Assembly (NCBI GenBank): GCA_963708905.1
Contig: CAVPUV010000081.1
Location: 198,269 to 262,268 of the forward strand
Direction: 5' to 3'
Source of the DNA: SHZL01 sp963708905
Lineage (GTDB): Bacteria > Pseudomonadota > Gammaproteobacteria > Xanthomonadales > SZUA-36
Length of the DNA: 64,000 bases
Positions 9,419-16,295 of the stretch are shown here, piece by piece. The notes beneath the pieces are model-generated. The model ran no database searches and was not told where the DNA came from. It saw only the letters and a list, made by a program, of their open reading frames with translations. The position numbers were made by a program, and so were the translations under genes. The first letter of the stretch is position 1; each line of letters begins with the position of its first letter.

Positions 9419-10828
9419 ATGAACCAGACCGCTTCCCAAGCCGTTTTTGAACCTGCTTACAGCACCGCTGAAGCCGAACCCAAAGCCGCACATTATGCCG
9501 ACGACCAGGAACGTCAACAGCACCGGCAGCACATTGAACACCTCGAAGACCAGATCACCGAACTGGCGGCGCACATCCATGCCGCCACCTATCGCCTGCT
9601 GGTGCTGATCCGCGAATACGACGCCTGCGATGGCTGGTCGGCGCCCGGTTTGCGCTCCTGCGCCCACTGGCTGAACTGGAAATGCGGCATCGACATGGGC
9701 GCCGCCCGCGAGAAAGTGCGCGTGGCGCATGCGTTGAAAGATTTACCGCGGATCAGCGCGATGTTCCGCAAAGGGCGGGTGAGCTATTCCAAGGTCCGGG
9801 CGATGACACGGGTGGCGACGCGCAAGAACGAGCGCTTTTTACTGATGATCGCGCGTCACGGCACTGCGCATCACGTGGAGCGCGTGGTACGCAATTACCG
9901 CAAGGTCAAACGCATCGAGGCACTGACACAGGAAAACACCCGTCATATGCAGCGCGAGCTGAGCTGGTATGTCGATGATGAAGGTTACTGGGTGCTGCGT
10001 GGCCGCTTTACTCCGGAACAGGGCGCGTTGATACAGAACGCTCTGGAACAAGCCATGGAAGAAGATTTTCAGGAACAGAAGAACGTTGCCGCGGAAATTT
10101 CCCGTAACCAATGGGGAGAAGAAATGCCGCCCAGATCTGAACCCATTGCGTTCCGCCGTGCCGATGCGCTGACTCGTATGGCACAAGCTTATGGCGGTGG
10201 TGGGGAAAACACTGGCAGTGGCGGCAACCGCTTCTTGGTGCATGTGCATACCGATGTGGAAACCCTCAAAAGTGATGGAACAGGTGCACAGGCCGAACTC
10301 GAGAACTTTGGCCACGTTGCCGCGGAAACATCGCGGCGCCTGGCGTGCGACAGCGGTGTGGTGCACTGGCTGGACAATGCCGATGGCAGCGCACTCGACA
10401 TCGGCCGCAAAACCCGCAGCATTCCCCCGGCCATCCGCCGCGCCTTGCAACGGCGTGACGGCGGATGCCGCTTTCCCGGTTGCACCTGTTCGCGGTTTGT
10501 CGATGCCCACCACATCCGCCATTGGGCAGATGGTGGTGAGACCTCGCTGGAGAACCTGGCATTATTGTGCCGCCGGCATCACCGGCTGGTGCATGAAGGG
10601 GGTTTTGCCATCCGTACATCAGCGCACGGCGCCATCGAATTCACCAACCCGGCTGGTGAGCTTATCCCGACCGGCCCGGAAACCCGTTGCCGCGGAAACG
10701 TTATTTCCCTGTTCACCGCGCACGAGCAATCGGGCATTCGTATCACGCCCACAACCTCTCACAGCCTGTGGCTGGGCGAGAAAATGGATGATGAACTGGC
10801 TATTCTGGGGATGTTGCAGCTGGAATGA
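9419..10828 (+). CDS. DUF222 domain-containing HNH endonuclease (13E12 family)
   Basis: Protein of 469 residues with the two-domain build of the 13E12/REP13E12 family. An N-terminal helical DUF222 (~res 25-300, with GWSAPGLRSCAHWLNWKCGI) is followed by a C-terminal HNH nuclease (~res 330-400: RDGGCRFPGCTCSRFVDAHH, then NLALLCRRHHRLVHEGG). The paired Cys and His residues for zinc and metal are all present. Family members are often multicopy and linked to mobile DNA; the biological role is not settled. Here the gene sits alone between direct repeats (8954, 10910) with an AT-rich palindromic promoter. Complete and apparently intact. Confidence 0.9.
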   Translation: MNQTASQAVFEPAYSTAEAEPKAAHYADDQERQQHRQHIEHLEDQITELAAHIHAATYRLLVLIREYDACDGWSAPGLRSCAHWLNWKCGIDMGAAREKVRVAHALKDLPRISAMFRKGRVSYSKVRAMTRVATRKNERFLLMIARHGTAHHVERVVRNYRKVKRIEALTQENTRHMQRELSWYVDDEGYWVLRGRFTPEQGALIQNALEQAMEEDFQEQKNVAAEISRNQWGEEMPPRSEPIAFRRADALTRMAQAYGGGGENTGSGGNRFLVHVHTDVETLKSDGTGAQAELENFGHVAAETSRRLACDSGVVHWLDNADGSALDIGRKTRSIPPAIRRALQRRDGGCRFPGCTCSRFVDAHHIRHWADGGETSLENLALLCRRHHRLVHEGGFAIRTSAHGAIEFTNPAGELIPTGPETRCRGNVISLFTAHEQSGIRITPTTSHSLWLGEKMDDELAILGMLQLE

Positions 10829-10909
10829 TTCAGGCCAGGACGCGGCGCCGGGGATATACCCGCTGTTCCGCGCTCATATCCCATATGCCCTCTGCTCCGG
10901 GATGTAGCA

Positions 10910-10947
10910 CCGAAATCCGGGCGTTTGACCCGACCGGGTGCATCAGG
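10910..10947. repeat. Right copy of the direct repeat bracketing the DUF222-HNH gene
   Basis: Begins CCGAAATCCGGGCGTTTGAC and ends GTGCATCAGG, about 80 bases after the HNH stop codon; partner of 8954-8990. The remaining stretch 10829-11041 holds no gene I can support. Confidence 0.6.
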
Positions 10948-11066
10948 TAACTGCTTGAACACACGTAAGAAAATCGCTTGACCGAGCATGAGGGCAGCGT
11001 GATCATTCCGTGCTACACTCCGGATGAGGGGACTACTTGGAGTTAGCCGTCACAAAGGAGATCGCT

Positions 11067-11552
11067 GTGCTACGCAAGTTTCTAATACCCTTCGCGATGC
11101 TGGCTCTGTCCTCGTCGCATGGCGCGTTCGCGCAGGATCAGCGGGCCGAAGAACCCATTCGCGCCATCATTGCGGCGCAAGTCGCTGCGTGGGATGCAGG
11201 CGACGGTACCGCCTACGCAAAGGATCTCGCACCTGAAGCGTCTTTCACCAATCTCTTCGGCATGGTGATGTATGGCGCACCTGCCTTCGCCGAGCGCCAT
11301 CGTCAAATCCTTGCCACGTTTTACAAGGGCACAACGAAGCATCACGCGATTCGTCGTATCCGTTTCGTAACGCCAGATGTGGCGATCGTAGACATCGACA
11401 ACGAAGTTCGCGGGGTGAAGACGATGCCTGCTGGAATTCCAGTGCCGCCGGACGGAATCGTCAAAACTCAACTGATGGAAGTCTTCGTCCGCAGTGGCGA
11501 GCGTTGGTGGGTCGAGGCATATCACAACGTTGACACGAAGCCAGCGAATTGA
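11067..11552 (+). CDS. Secreted SnoaL/DUF4440-like protein carried in an integron-type cassette
   Basis: Predicted 161-residue exported protein. A signal peptide (LRKFLIPFAMLALSSSHGAFA) precedes an NTF2-like fold typical of SnoaL/SgcJ-type proteins (IRAIIAAQVAAWDAGDGTAY near the start; GERWWVEAYHNVDTKP at the end). The catalytic activity of such folds varies and cannot be assigned. Start is GTG 11067, chosen because AAAGGAG lies 6 bases upstream; it is preferred over 11037. It begins 25 bases after a GTTAGCC core site (11042-11048) and is followed 46 bases later by an attC site, the compact arrangement of an integron cassette. No promoter is needed inside such cassettes. Confidence 0.8.
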   Translation: MLRKFLIPFAMLALSSSHGAFAQDQRAEEPIRAIIAAQVAAWDAGDGTAYAKDLAPEASFTNLFGMVMYGAPAFAERHRQILATFYKGTTKHHAIRRIRFVTPDVAIVDIDNEVRGVKTMPAGIPVPPDGIVKTQLMEVFVRSGERWWVEAYHNVDTKPAN

Positions 11553-11598
11553 GCATGCGGATCAAACATGCGGCCCCGCACCCCTCGTCTCCGGTGCC

Positions 11599-11676
11599 GG
11601 CTAACCCTTCGTTGCACCCGACCTGCTACAGCGGGCTTCGCCCGCTTCCGCAGGCGGGTGAACTCCAACGTTAGCG
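11599..11676. repeat. attC recombination site of an integron gene cassette
   Basis: Outer boxes are GGCTAAC (11599-11605) and GTTAGCG (11670-11676). Inside them CGTTG pairs with CAACG, and CACCCG-A-CCTGC pairs with GCAGG-CGGGTG, leaving a single bulged base as attC folding requires; a central GCGGGC-TTC-GCCCGC hairpin caps the structure. The first box GGCTAAC is exactly complementary to GTTAGCC at 11042-11048, the start of the same cassette, as expected if the cassette circularises between these points. Confidence 0.8.
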
Positions 11677-11736
11677 CGCTACGGGACCCGGTATATCAGG
11701 GCGTATAATTCAGAACATCGATTTCGGAGGTGTTCC

Positions 11737-11877
11737 ATATCCAAGGTCCTTGCTGATTTGAAGGGGAAGGCAGCCCAGTTGCCGGAGCCCGAGCGGGCGG
11801 AATTGGCCCTTGCCCTGATTGAGTCCCTTGACGGCCCTGCGGATGAGGTATTTACGCGGCTATCGCATGGAACCTGA
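11737..11877 (+). pseudogene. Decayed addiction-module antitoxin-like gene
   Basis: Reads SKVLADLKGKAAQLPEPERA then ELALALIESLDGPADE, the N-terminal half of the small 'putative addiction module component' family (about 70-75 residues), then EVFTRLSHGT and a stop after only 46 codons. Two defects are visible. The codon where ATG is expected, 6 bases after CGGAGG, is ATA (11737). The middle of the family sequence is also missing, as if lost between two copies of a GCGGATGAG-like stretch. A TATAAT box lies at 11704-11709. Downstream, 11878-11930 contains what may be the tail of a partner toxin (GLFKELYAKG then stop) in another frame. Second cassette of the array. Confidence 0.55.
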
Positions 11878-11938
11878 CAGCGAAAAGATCGATAGGGCCT
11901 GTTCAAAGAGCTTTACGCCAAGGGGTAGCTATGTTGCT

Positions 11939-12006
11939 GCCCAACCAGCGGTTCCACGGGACGCCGTCGCTTCGCTCCGGCGCCCGTGAACCGCGGCGTT
12001 TTGGGC
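11939..12006. repeat. attC-like imperfect palindrome
   Basis: GCCCAAC (11939-11945) matches the RYYYAAC box consensus. Inside, GCGGTT-C-CACGGG-A-CGCCG pairs with CGGCG-CCCGTG-AACCGC, again leaving extrahelical bases on one strand only. The right end reads GTTTTGGGC, two bases longer than the GTTRRRY consensus, so the site is either degenerate or not a true attC. Only 264 bases separate it from attC at 11599-11676. Confidence 0.5.
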
Positions 12007-12069
12007 ATCGTGGAGTTGGCGTGCGTGTAGCGTGGTGACAAAAGGCACACAGCGGCGTAAGCTGCTTTC

Positions 12070-12363
12070 ATGAAACCATTTCGCTGGAATCCGGAGAAGA
12101 ACGCGACCGTCAAAGCAGAGCGAGGTATTTCGTTTGAGAGCATCGTTGTCTCAATCGCGGCCGGTGGGTTGCTGGACATCTTGGCTCACCCGAACCAGGC
12201 GAAATACCCCAGACAGCGCGTTCTTGTAGTCGCGTGTGACAATTACGCCTATTTGGTACCGTTTGTCGAAGAGGAAGACTATTTCTTCCTCAAGACCGTA
12301 ATCCCGAGTCGCAAGGCAACAAGAGATTATTTGAATCAAGGTGAAACAGATGCCGAAAATTGA
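12070..12363 (+). CDS. BrnT-like type II toxin
   Basis: Small protein of 97 residues starting MKPFRWNPEKNATVKAERG. The pattern WNPEKN...RGISFE and a compact beta-rich middle (RQRVLVVACDNYAYLVPFVE) place it near the BrnT/ribonuclease toxin family, though it is more divergent than the BrnT at 61327. The next gene, a small DNA-binding antitoxin, overlaps it by 14 bases. The gene starts 64 bases after the attC-like site at 11939-12006, so it may be the third cassette. No attC follows the pair. Confidence 0.7.
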   Translation: MKPFRWNPEKNATVKAERGISFESIVVSIAAGGLLDILAHPNQAKYPRQRVLVVACDNYAYLVPFVEEEDYFFLKTVIPSRKATRDYLNQGETDAEN

Positions 12364-12673
12364 CGCCTACGAACGTGAGGTCCTCACCGCCTTTGAGAAA
12401 GGCCAATTGAAGTCCGTTGCCACAAAAGCCGAGCTTGCGAAATTCAAGGCAGCAGCGCGCGCTACGGCCATTAAGGATCGCCGGGTCAACATCCGCCTTT
12501 CCTCTGGCGATCTGAGCGACATTCAAGTTAAGGCACTTGAAGAAGGTGTGCCGTACCAAACGCTCATCGCCAGCGTTCTCCACAAGTATGTTACGGGCCG
12601 GCTGGCTGAGCCGCGCGTCACCAGGCAATCTAGTAGTCCCGCAACAAAGCGCCGCACTACGTCTGGTAGTTGA
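12350..12673 (+). CDS. BrnA-like antitoxin (ribbon-helix-helix)
   Basis: About 107 residues. The C-terminal half has RVNIRLSSGDLSDIQVKALE then GVPYQTLIASVLHKYV, the strand-helix-helix layout of CopG/BrnA-type repressors that bind their own promoter and neutralise the toxin made by the preceding gene. The N-terminal half (DAYEREVLTAFEKGQLKSV) is the usual linker that contacts the toxin. ATG 12350 is preferred over GTG 12341 because AAGG lies 8 bases before it. The tail after residue 88 is polar and probably disordered. Confidence 0.75.
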   Translation: MPKIDAYEREVLTAFEKGQLKSVATKAELAKFKAAARATAIKDRRVNIRLSSGDLSDIQVKALEEGVPYQTLIASVLHKYVTGRLAEPRVTRQSSSPATKRRTTSGS

Positions 12674-12799
12674 AGATTCGCTTTGGCGCCGTGTACCGAG
12701 AGCTTGAGGCACGGATGAGGGGCCTCGCTGAGGCCGATGGTGAAGTGTTTTTGCGAATCCCGCGCAGGCGGGGCCGGTGGTTGGGCATATATTGGAAAT

Positions 12800-13213
12800 C
12801 TACTTCGTGTAGTCGTAGAGCGGCTTGCGTTTATCGACCACATGCACCGTGAACAACTGCAGCGGGCGGTCACCCACGACCGTGAATCCCCCGTGCCTGA
12901 TATCCCGGAGGTTCAGGATCGTCGCGCCCGCAGGCAGCGCCGTGGGCTCCTGGTCAGGGACCTGGATGGACGCCCCCTGGACCACGTATGCCGCTTCGAT
13001 GCCGTGATGAATATGCCGGTCGATGCCCTCGCCGGGCTGGTACTCGGCGACCGAGGCGATGACCTCCATGTCAGGCGCGCCGGATAAGTCCGCACGCTGC
13101 TTTTCCACCCGCTGCGGCGAATCGCTGCCGGGTTGGGCGACGAGGCCGGTCACGATACCCGCGCTGAACAGAACCAGACCGCCCAATACCCGTAGAACTG
13201 CGCCCTTCTTCAT
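12800..13213 (-). CDS. Secreted/membrane-anchored cupin-domain protein
   Basis: 137 residues. An N-terminal hydrophobic segment (VLRVLGGLVLFSAGIVTGLV) acts as signal or anchor, then a single cupin barrel with RHIHHGIEAAYVVQG, the HxH...E pattern of cupin motif 1, at ~res 70-85. Cupins of this kind bind a metal; substrate unknown. ATG 13213 is set by AAGGAGG 6 bases upstream; an upstream extension to 13489 would run into the next gene and has no such site. The VTT gene lies 78 bases upstream on the same strand. Confidence 0.82.
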   Translation of the reverse strand: MKKGAVLRVLGGLVLFSAGIVTGLVAQPGSDSPQRVEKQRADLSGAPDMEVIASVAEYQPGEGIDRHIHHGIEAAYVVQGASIQVPDQEPTALPAGATILNLRDIRHGGFTVVGDRPLQLFTVHVVDKRKPLYDYTK

Positions 13214-13290
13214 CCTGGCCTCCTTGATGAGTGAACTTCGTGGCACGGCAGTTTGCATGTCAGCCGTTTCGGCGGTCAAGCTGCCAGTAT

Positions 13291-13887
13291 TCAGGCTCGA
13301 TTGCGGCGCCTGCCATAAAACCACCCCAGCAATGTCATCAGCATCAGCAGCAGCAGAGGGAGCAGCAAGCCAGGCGACAGCAGGATAGCGGCAATGCCGG
13401 CCTGCGAGACCTGCTGCAGGTCGCGGAATTCGTTGCCGATGCGGGCAATCAGCAAGGATACCGGCAGCACACCAGCTACGGTGGTCCACAGGTAAGTCCT
13501 GAGCGGCACGCCGGCTGTGGTCAGCCCGACATTGATGATGAAAAACGGAATCACCACCACCAGGCGGGGCAGGACCAGCAGCAGCCTGTTGCCGCCTTCG
13601 AGAAAAGGCTGGATCGAATAACGCTCAGACAGCGTTCTTTTATCCAGCCAGCGTCCGAATGCCGTGCGTATCAAGCCGTATGTGGCCAGGGCGCCAAGAG
13701 TCGCTCCCGTGGTGGCCAGCAGCCCCCCGGTCAGTGTCCCAAACAGCAGTCCGGCGGATAAAGAAAGTATCAGCCCGCCCGGAATACCCACGGCCATGAC
13801 CACGGCAAAAACGGCCACAAACACGGGGCCGCTGATGTGCGGATGAAACTGTAACCACTGCACGAAAGAAGTTATGAATTCCAACAT
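13291..13887 (-). CDS. TVP38/TMEM64-family (VTT domain) membrane protein
   Basis: 198-residue inner-membrane protein with five or six hydrophobic segments. The VTT/DedA-like core contains GIPGGLILSLSAGLLFGTL (~res 34-52) and a second re-entrant-type segment with LPRLVVVIPFFIINVGLTTA (~res 106-125), followed by a helix near the C-terminus ending in GRRRNRA. The family is implicated in lipid scrambling or transport and in membrane homeostasis. It is co-directional with the cupin gene downstream and the VOC gene upstream (26-base gap), probably one transcript. Confidence 0.88.
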   Translation of the reverse strand: MLEFITSFVQWLQFHPHISGPVFVAVFAVVMAVGIPGGLILSLSAGLLFGTLTGGLLATTGATLGALATYGLIRTAFGRWLDKRTLSERYSIQPFLEGGNRLLLVLPRLVVVIPFFIINVGLTTAGVPLRTYLWTTVAGVLPVSLLIARIGNEFRDLQQVSQAGIAAILLSPGLLLPLLLLMLMTLLGWFYGRRRNRA

Positions 13888-13913
13888 TCAGCCCGTTGGC
13901 AGGATCGGCAGCA

Positions 13914-14309
13914 TCATGCGGGCGACCTGGGTTCGATCAAATCCCATTTGTTGCCATACAGATCGGTGAATACCACCACCAGTCCATATTCTTCCGCACG
14001 CGGCTGACCGATGAAGCTGACGCCGCGTGACTGGAAGTCAACGAAGTCACGCCACAGGTCGTCGGTATGCAGAAACAGGAACACACGCCCGCCAGACTGG
14101 TTGCCAACACTCAGGCTCTGTTCCGCCGATGCGGCTTTGGCCAGTAGAAGACAGCAGGAGCTGTCCGCCGGAGCCACGCGGACCCATCGTTTGGTATCAC
14201 TCAGTTGCGTGTCTTCGAGCAAGATAAAACCCAGGCTTTCAGTGTAAAACCGGATCGCCTCGTCGTAGTCGTGAACGACCAATGCCATTTGTACTATGTA
14301 TTGCGCCAT
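13914..14309 (-). CDS. VOC-family (glyoxalase/dioxygenase fold) protein
   Basis: 131 residues forming one VOC module. VVHDYDEAIRFYTESLGF starts the first beta-alpha-beta-beta-beta unit, and the C-terminal unit ends with VVFTDLYGNKWDLIEPR. The candidate metal ligand Glu of the second unit is present (DLIEP); the first-position His is replaced by an acidic/aliphatic region, so activity cannot be inferred. Similar single-module proteins often act in antibiotic or aldehyde resistance or have no known reaction. Starts ATG 14309. Confidence 0.85.
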   Translation of the reverse strand: MAQYIVQMALVVHDYDEAIRFYTESLGFILLEDTQLSDTKRWVRVAPADSSCCLLLAKAASAEQSLSVGNQSGGRVFLFLHTDDLWRDFVDFQSRGVSFIGQPRAEEYGLVVVFTDLYGNKWDLIEPRSPA

Positions 14310-14312
14310 GAT

Positions 14313-14523
14313 TCAGTGTTCGCTTTTCTGGGCCTTGCGTTTTTTCACCTTGAGGGCGCCTTTGTTTTTGTCCGGCCTCATCCAGCACCAGAGCGTGCAA
14401 CGCGTCCAGTTAGAGTATGCTTTTGCGCATGTGATCCATCACCCGTCCCGGGGTGCCGACGACCACATGAACACCCCGCTGCAACCGCCTTGTCTGGCCA
14501 GAATAATCCTGGCCGCCGTAGAC
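14313..14523 (-). pseudogene. DEAD-box RNA helicase relic
   Basis: Reverse-strand translation gives VYGGQDYSGQTRRLQRG, HVVVGTPGRVMDHMRK and LDALHALVLDEA: the GG, TPGR and start of the DEAD motif of an RhlE/DeaD-like helicase. An in-frame TAA sits after RKSIL. Immediately after VLDEA the sequence jumps, in another frame, to a basic tail (NKGALKVKKRKAQKSEH, stop at 14313) typical of a helicase C-terminus. The ATP-binding motif I and the whole second RecA domain are absent. Non-functional; both ends of the original gene survive in part. Confidence 0.65.
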
Positions 14524-14687
14524 CGGCGGCGTTCAGTCCCAGCGGCGGCAAAGCACCTGCCAATCCGTGGGGTGTTTGTTGGCTCAGATGAAAAAGACAA
14601 CCATGACCGAAAGTCAAAAATCCTTGCCGTTCTGGGTTTTTGACTTCCGGTGCATGATAGATTAGGGCTTCCCTGGCTTGGCGGGTA

Positions 14688-14966
14688 TCAGTACCTTGGT
14701 CTGTTGGTACGCTGCGGGCGGTCGCCTTTGGGCTTGGCTTGGTTTACCGTGATTTTTCTTCCTTTGAATTCAGTCTCATTCAGGCCTTTTATCGCTGCGT
14801 CAGCTTCTGAGTTATCCGGCATTTCGACAAAGCCAAAACCTTTCGATTGTCCCGAGAACTTGTCATTGATCAACGTCACGCTTGATACTTTGCCAAAAGC
14901 GGAAAACGCCGTATTCAGGTCTGCTTCGCTAACGGTGTATGGCAGATTGCCAACATAAATGTTCAT
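14688..14966 (-). CDS. RNA-recognition-motif (RRM) protein
   Basis: 92-residue single RRM of the bacterial cold-inducible RNA-binding type. RNP2 is IYVGNL (res 3-8) and RNP1 is KGFGFVEM (~res 42-49), with the conserved aromatic residues present; a short basic tail (GDRPQRTNRPRY) follows. Likely an RNA chaperone or post-transcriptional regulator in the cytoplasm. The ribosome site GAGGA sits 6 bases before ATG 14966, and two interleaved inverted repeats lie just upstream of it (see 14972-15038), suggesting control through the leader RNA. Confidence 0.93.
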   Translation of the reverse strand: MNIYVGNLPYTVSEADLNTAFSAFGKVSSVTLINDKFSGQSKGFGFVEMPDNSEADAAIKGLNETEFKGRKITVNQAKPKGDRPQRTNRPRY

Positions 14967-14971
14967 CTACT

Positions 14972-15038
14972 GTCCTCAGTTTTGTGTGTTGATTGAGATA
15001 GAGCCATCGAAAATCCAACACACAAGCTGTTCGATGGC
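14972..15038 (-). promoter_or_regulatory. Pseudoknot-like leader of the RRM gene
   Basis: Two perfect inverted repeats interleave. TTGTGTGTTG (14982-14991) pairs with CAACACACAA (15016-15025), and GCCATCGAA (15003-15011) pairs with TTCGATGGC (15030-15038). The order a-b-a'-b' is that of an H-type pseudoknot or of two alternative hairpins. The inner arm ends about 5 bases from the GAGGA ribosome site (14972-14978 region). The remainder, 15039-15289, has no supportable gene. Confidence 0.55.
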
Positions 15039-15289
15039 AAAGGCATACAACCGCCAGCCAGGGTAATTACGTGACTATAAGCAGATGAATTTCAATGTTT
15101 TCTGCTGCTGTTGCCAGGAACCCGTCCGTCATAGTGTACTACGATGGCGCAAAAGGTTCGCCAAATCCTGCTTCTGCCGGCAGAGGCCTGTTCTGCCGCT
15201 CACCCGCCTGGTAAGCAATATGGCGCTTAGACCATTTGACGGCAAAGGTCTATGATCCGGAAGACGATCAGGATTTGAATCGGTATTAC

Positions 15290-16273
15290 ATGGCAAAAAG
15301 ATCCACACCAAGTATTGCTCTTGTGCTCGGCAGCGGTGCGGCACGCGGTTGGGCACATATCGGTGTCATCCACGAACTCAACGAGATGGGCATCAGGCCT
15401 GACATCATCGTCGGTTCCTCGGTCGGGTCTGTGGTCGCTGCCGCCTATGCCTCCGGTCATCTCGCCCGGTTCGAGGAGTGGGTATCGGGTTTAAGCCGTG
15501 TGGACATCATTCGTTTGCTGGATGCCAAGATGACTGGCGGTGGTTTTCTGCAGGGCAGGAGTTTGATGGACGCCATCAGAAAACGTATCGGTGACCCCGA
15601 AATCGAGGACCTGCAGATTCAATTTGCCTGTGTGGCAACCGAATTCGGGACCGGCCGTGAATTATGGTTGCGCCAGGGGTCGCTGCTCGATGCCTGCCGC
15701 GCATCCATTGCCTTGCCTGGCGTGTTTGCGCCCGCGCGTGACCGTGAAGGCCGCTTGTTGATGGACGGCGGCCTCGTCAACCCCGTGCCGGTGTCGCTGG
15801 CCCGCGCCATGGACGCGGATATCGTCATTGCGGTTAATCTCAATGGCGATCGGGTTGGGCGGCACCTGTTGGACGATGCCGGCGCCGATGTCGGCTCGAA
15901 AGGGGCTCAGGGAGACGAGTTGCAGCCTGTGGAAATTCAGCACAGGAATTCCATGGTTGGCAAATGGGCAGCGAAAATGAAAACCGGCTTGGGTACCCGG
16001 CTGGATGCCTACATTGCATCCTTACGTAAAAAAGGAGATTCTGACCCGGGGTTGTTCGATGTCATCGCCGCTTCGATCGACATCATGCAGGACCGCATTA
16101 CCCGTTCACGCATGGCGGGCGAGCCGCCGGACGTCCACATCACACCGCGACTCAGCCAAATTGGTCTGATGGAATTCGATCGCGCGGCCGAGTCCATCGA
16201 AGAAGGCCGCAGGGCGACTTTGCTGCATAAAATCGAACTCGATGACGTGGCCAAGCTCCAGGCCGAAAACTGA
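15290..16273 (+). CDS. Patatin-like phospholipase (RssA/YchK type)
   Basis: 327 residues. SIALVLGSGAARGWAHIGVI gives the oxyanion-hole glycine block (~res 8-27), IVGSSVGSV holds the nucleophile Ser of GxSxG (~res 46), and LLMDGGLVNPVPV carries the catalytic Asp (DGG, ~res 162). This is the complete Ser-Asp dyad of patatins, so lipid acyl hydrolase activity is expected; the in vivo lipid is unknown. ATG 15290 is preferred; a TTG at 15236 would add 18 residues without a ribosome site. The GT9 gene follows closely on the same strand. Confidence 0.9.
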   Translation: MAKRSTPSIALVLGSGAARGWAHIGVIHELNEMGIRPDIIVGSSVGSVVAAAYASGHLARFEEWVSGLSRVDIIRLLDAKMTGGGFLQGRSLMDAIRKRIGDPEIEDLQIQFACVATEFGTGRELWLRQGSLLDACRASIALPGVFAPARDREGRLLMDGGLVNPVPVSLARAMDADIVIAVNLNGDRVGRHLLDDAGADVGSKGAQGDELQPVEIQHRNSMVGKWAAKMKTGLGTRLDAYIASLRKKGDSDPGLFDVIAASIDIMQDRITRSRMAGEPPDVHITPRLSQIGLMEFDRAAESIEEGRRATLLHKIELDDVAKLQAEN

Positions 16274-16295
16274 GCAGCGAGACACGTAAGTGACA

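Noticed and set aside
10949..11048. Possible further attC site before the first cassette
   Set aside because: TAACT/AGTTA can pair, but inner stems and bulges are absent.
12660..12790. Possible attC after the BrnA-like gene (GTTGGGC at 12779)
   Set aside because: The core-like heptamer has no matching RYYYAAC box or stem upstream.
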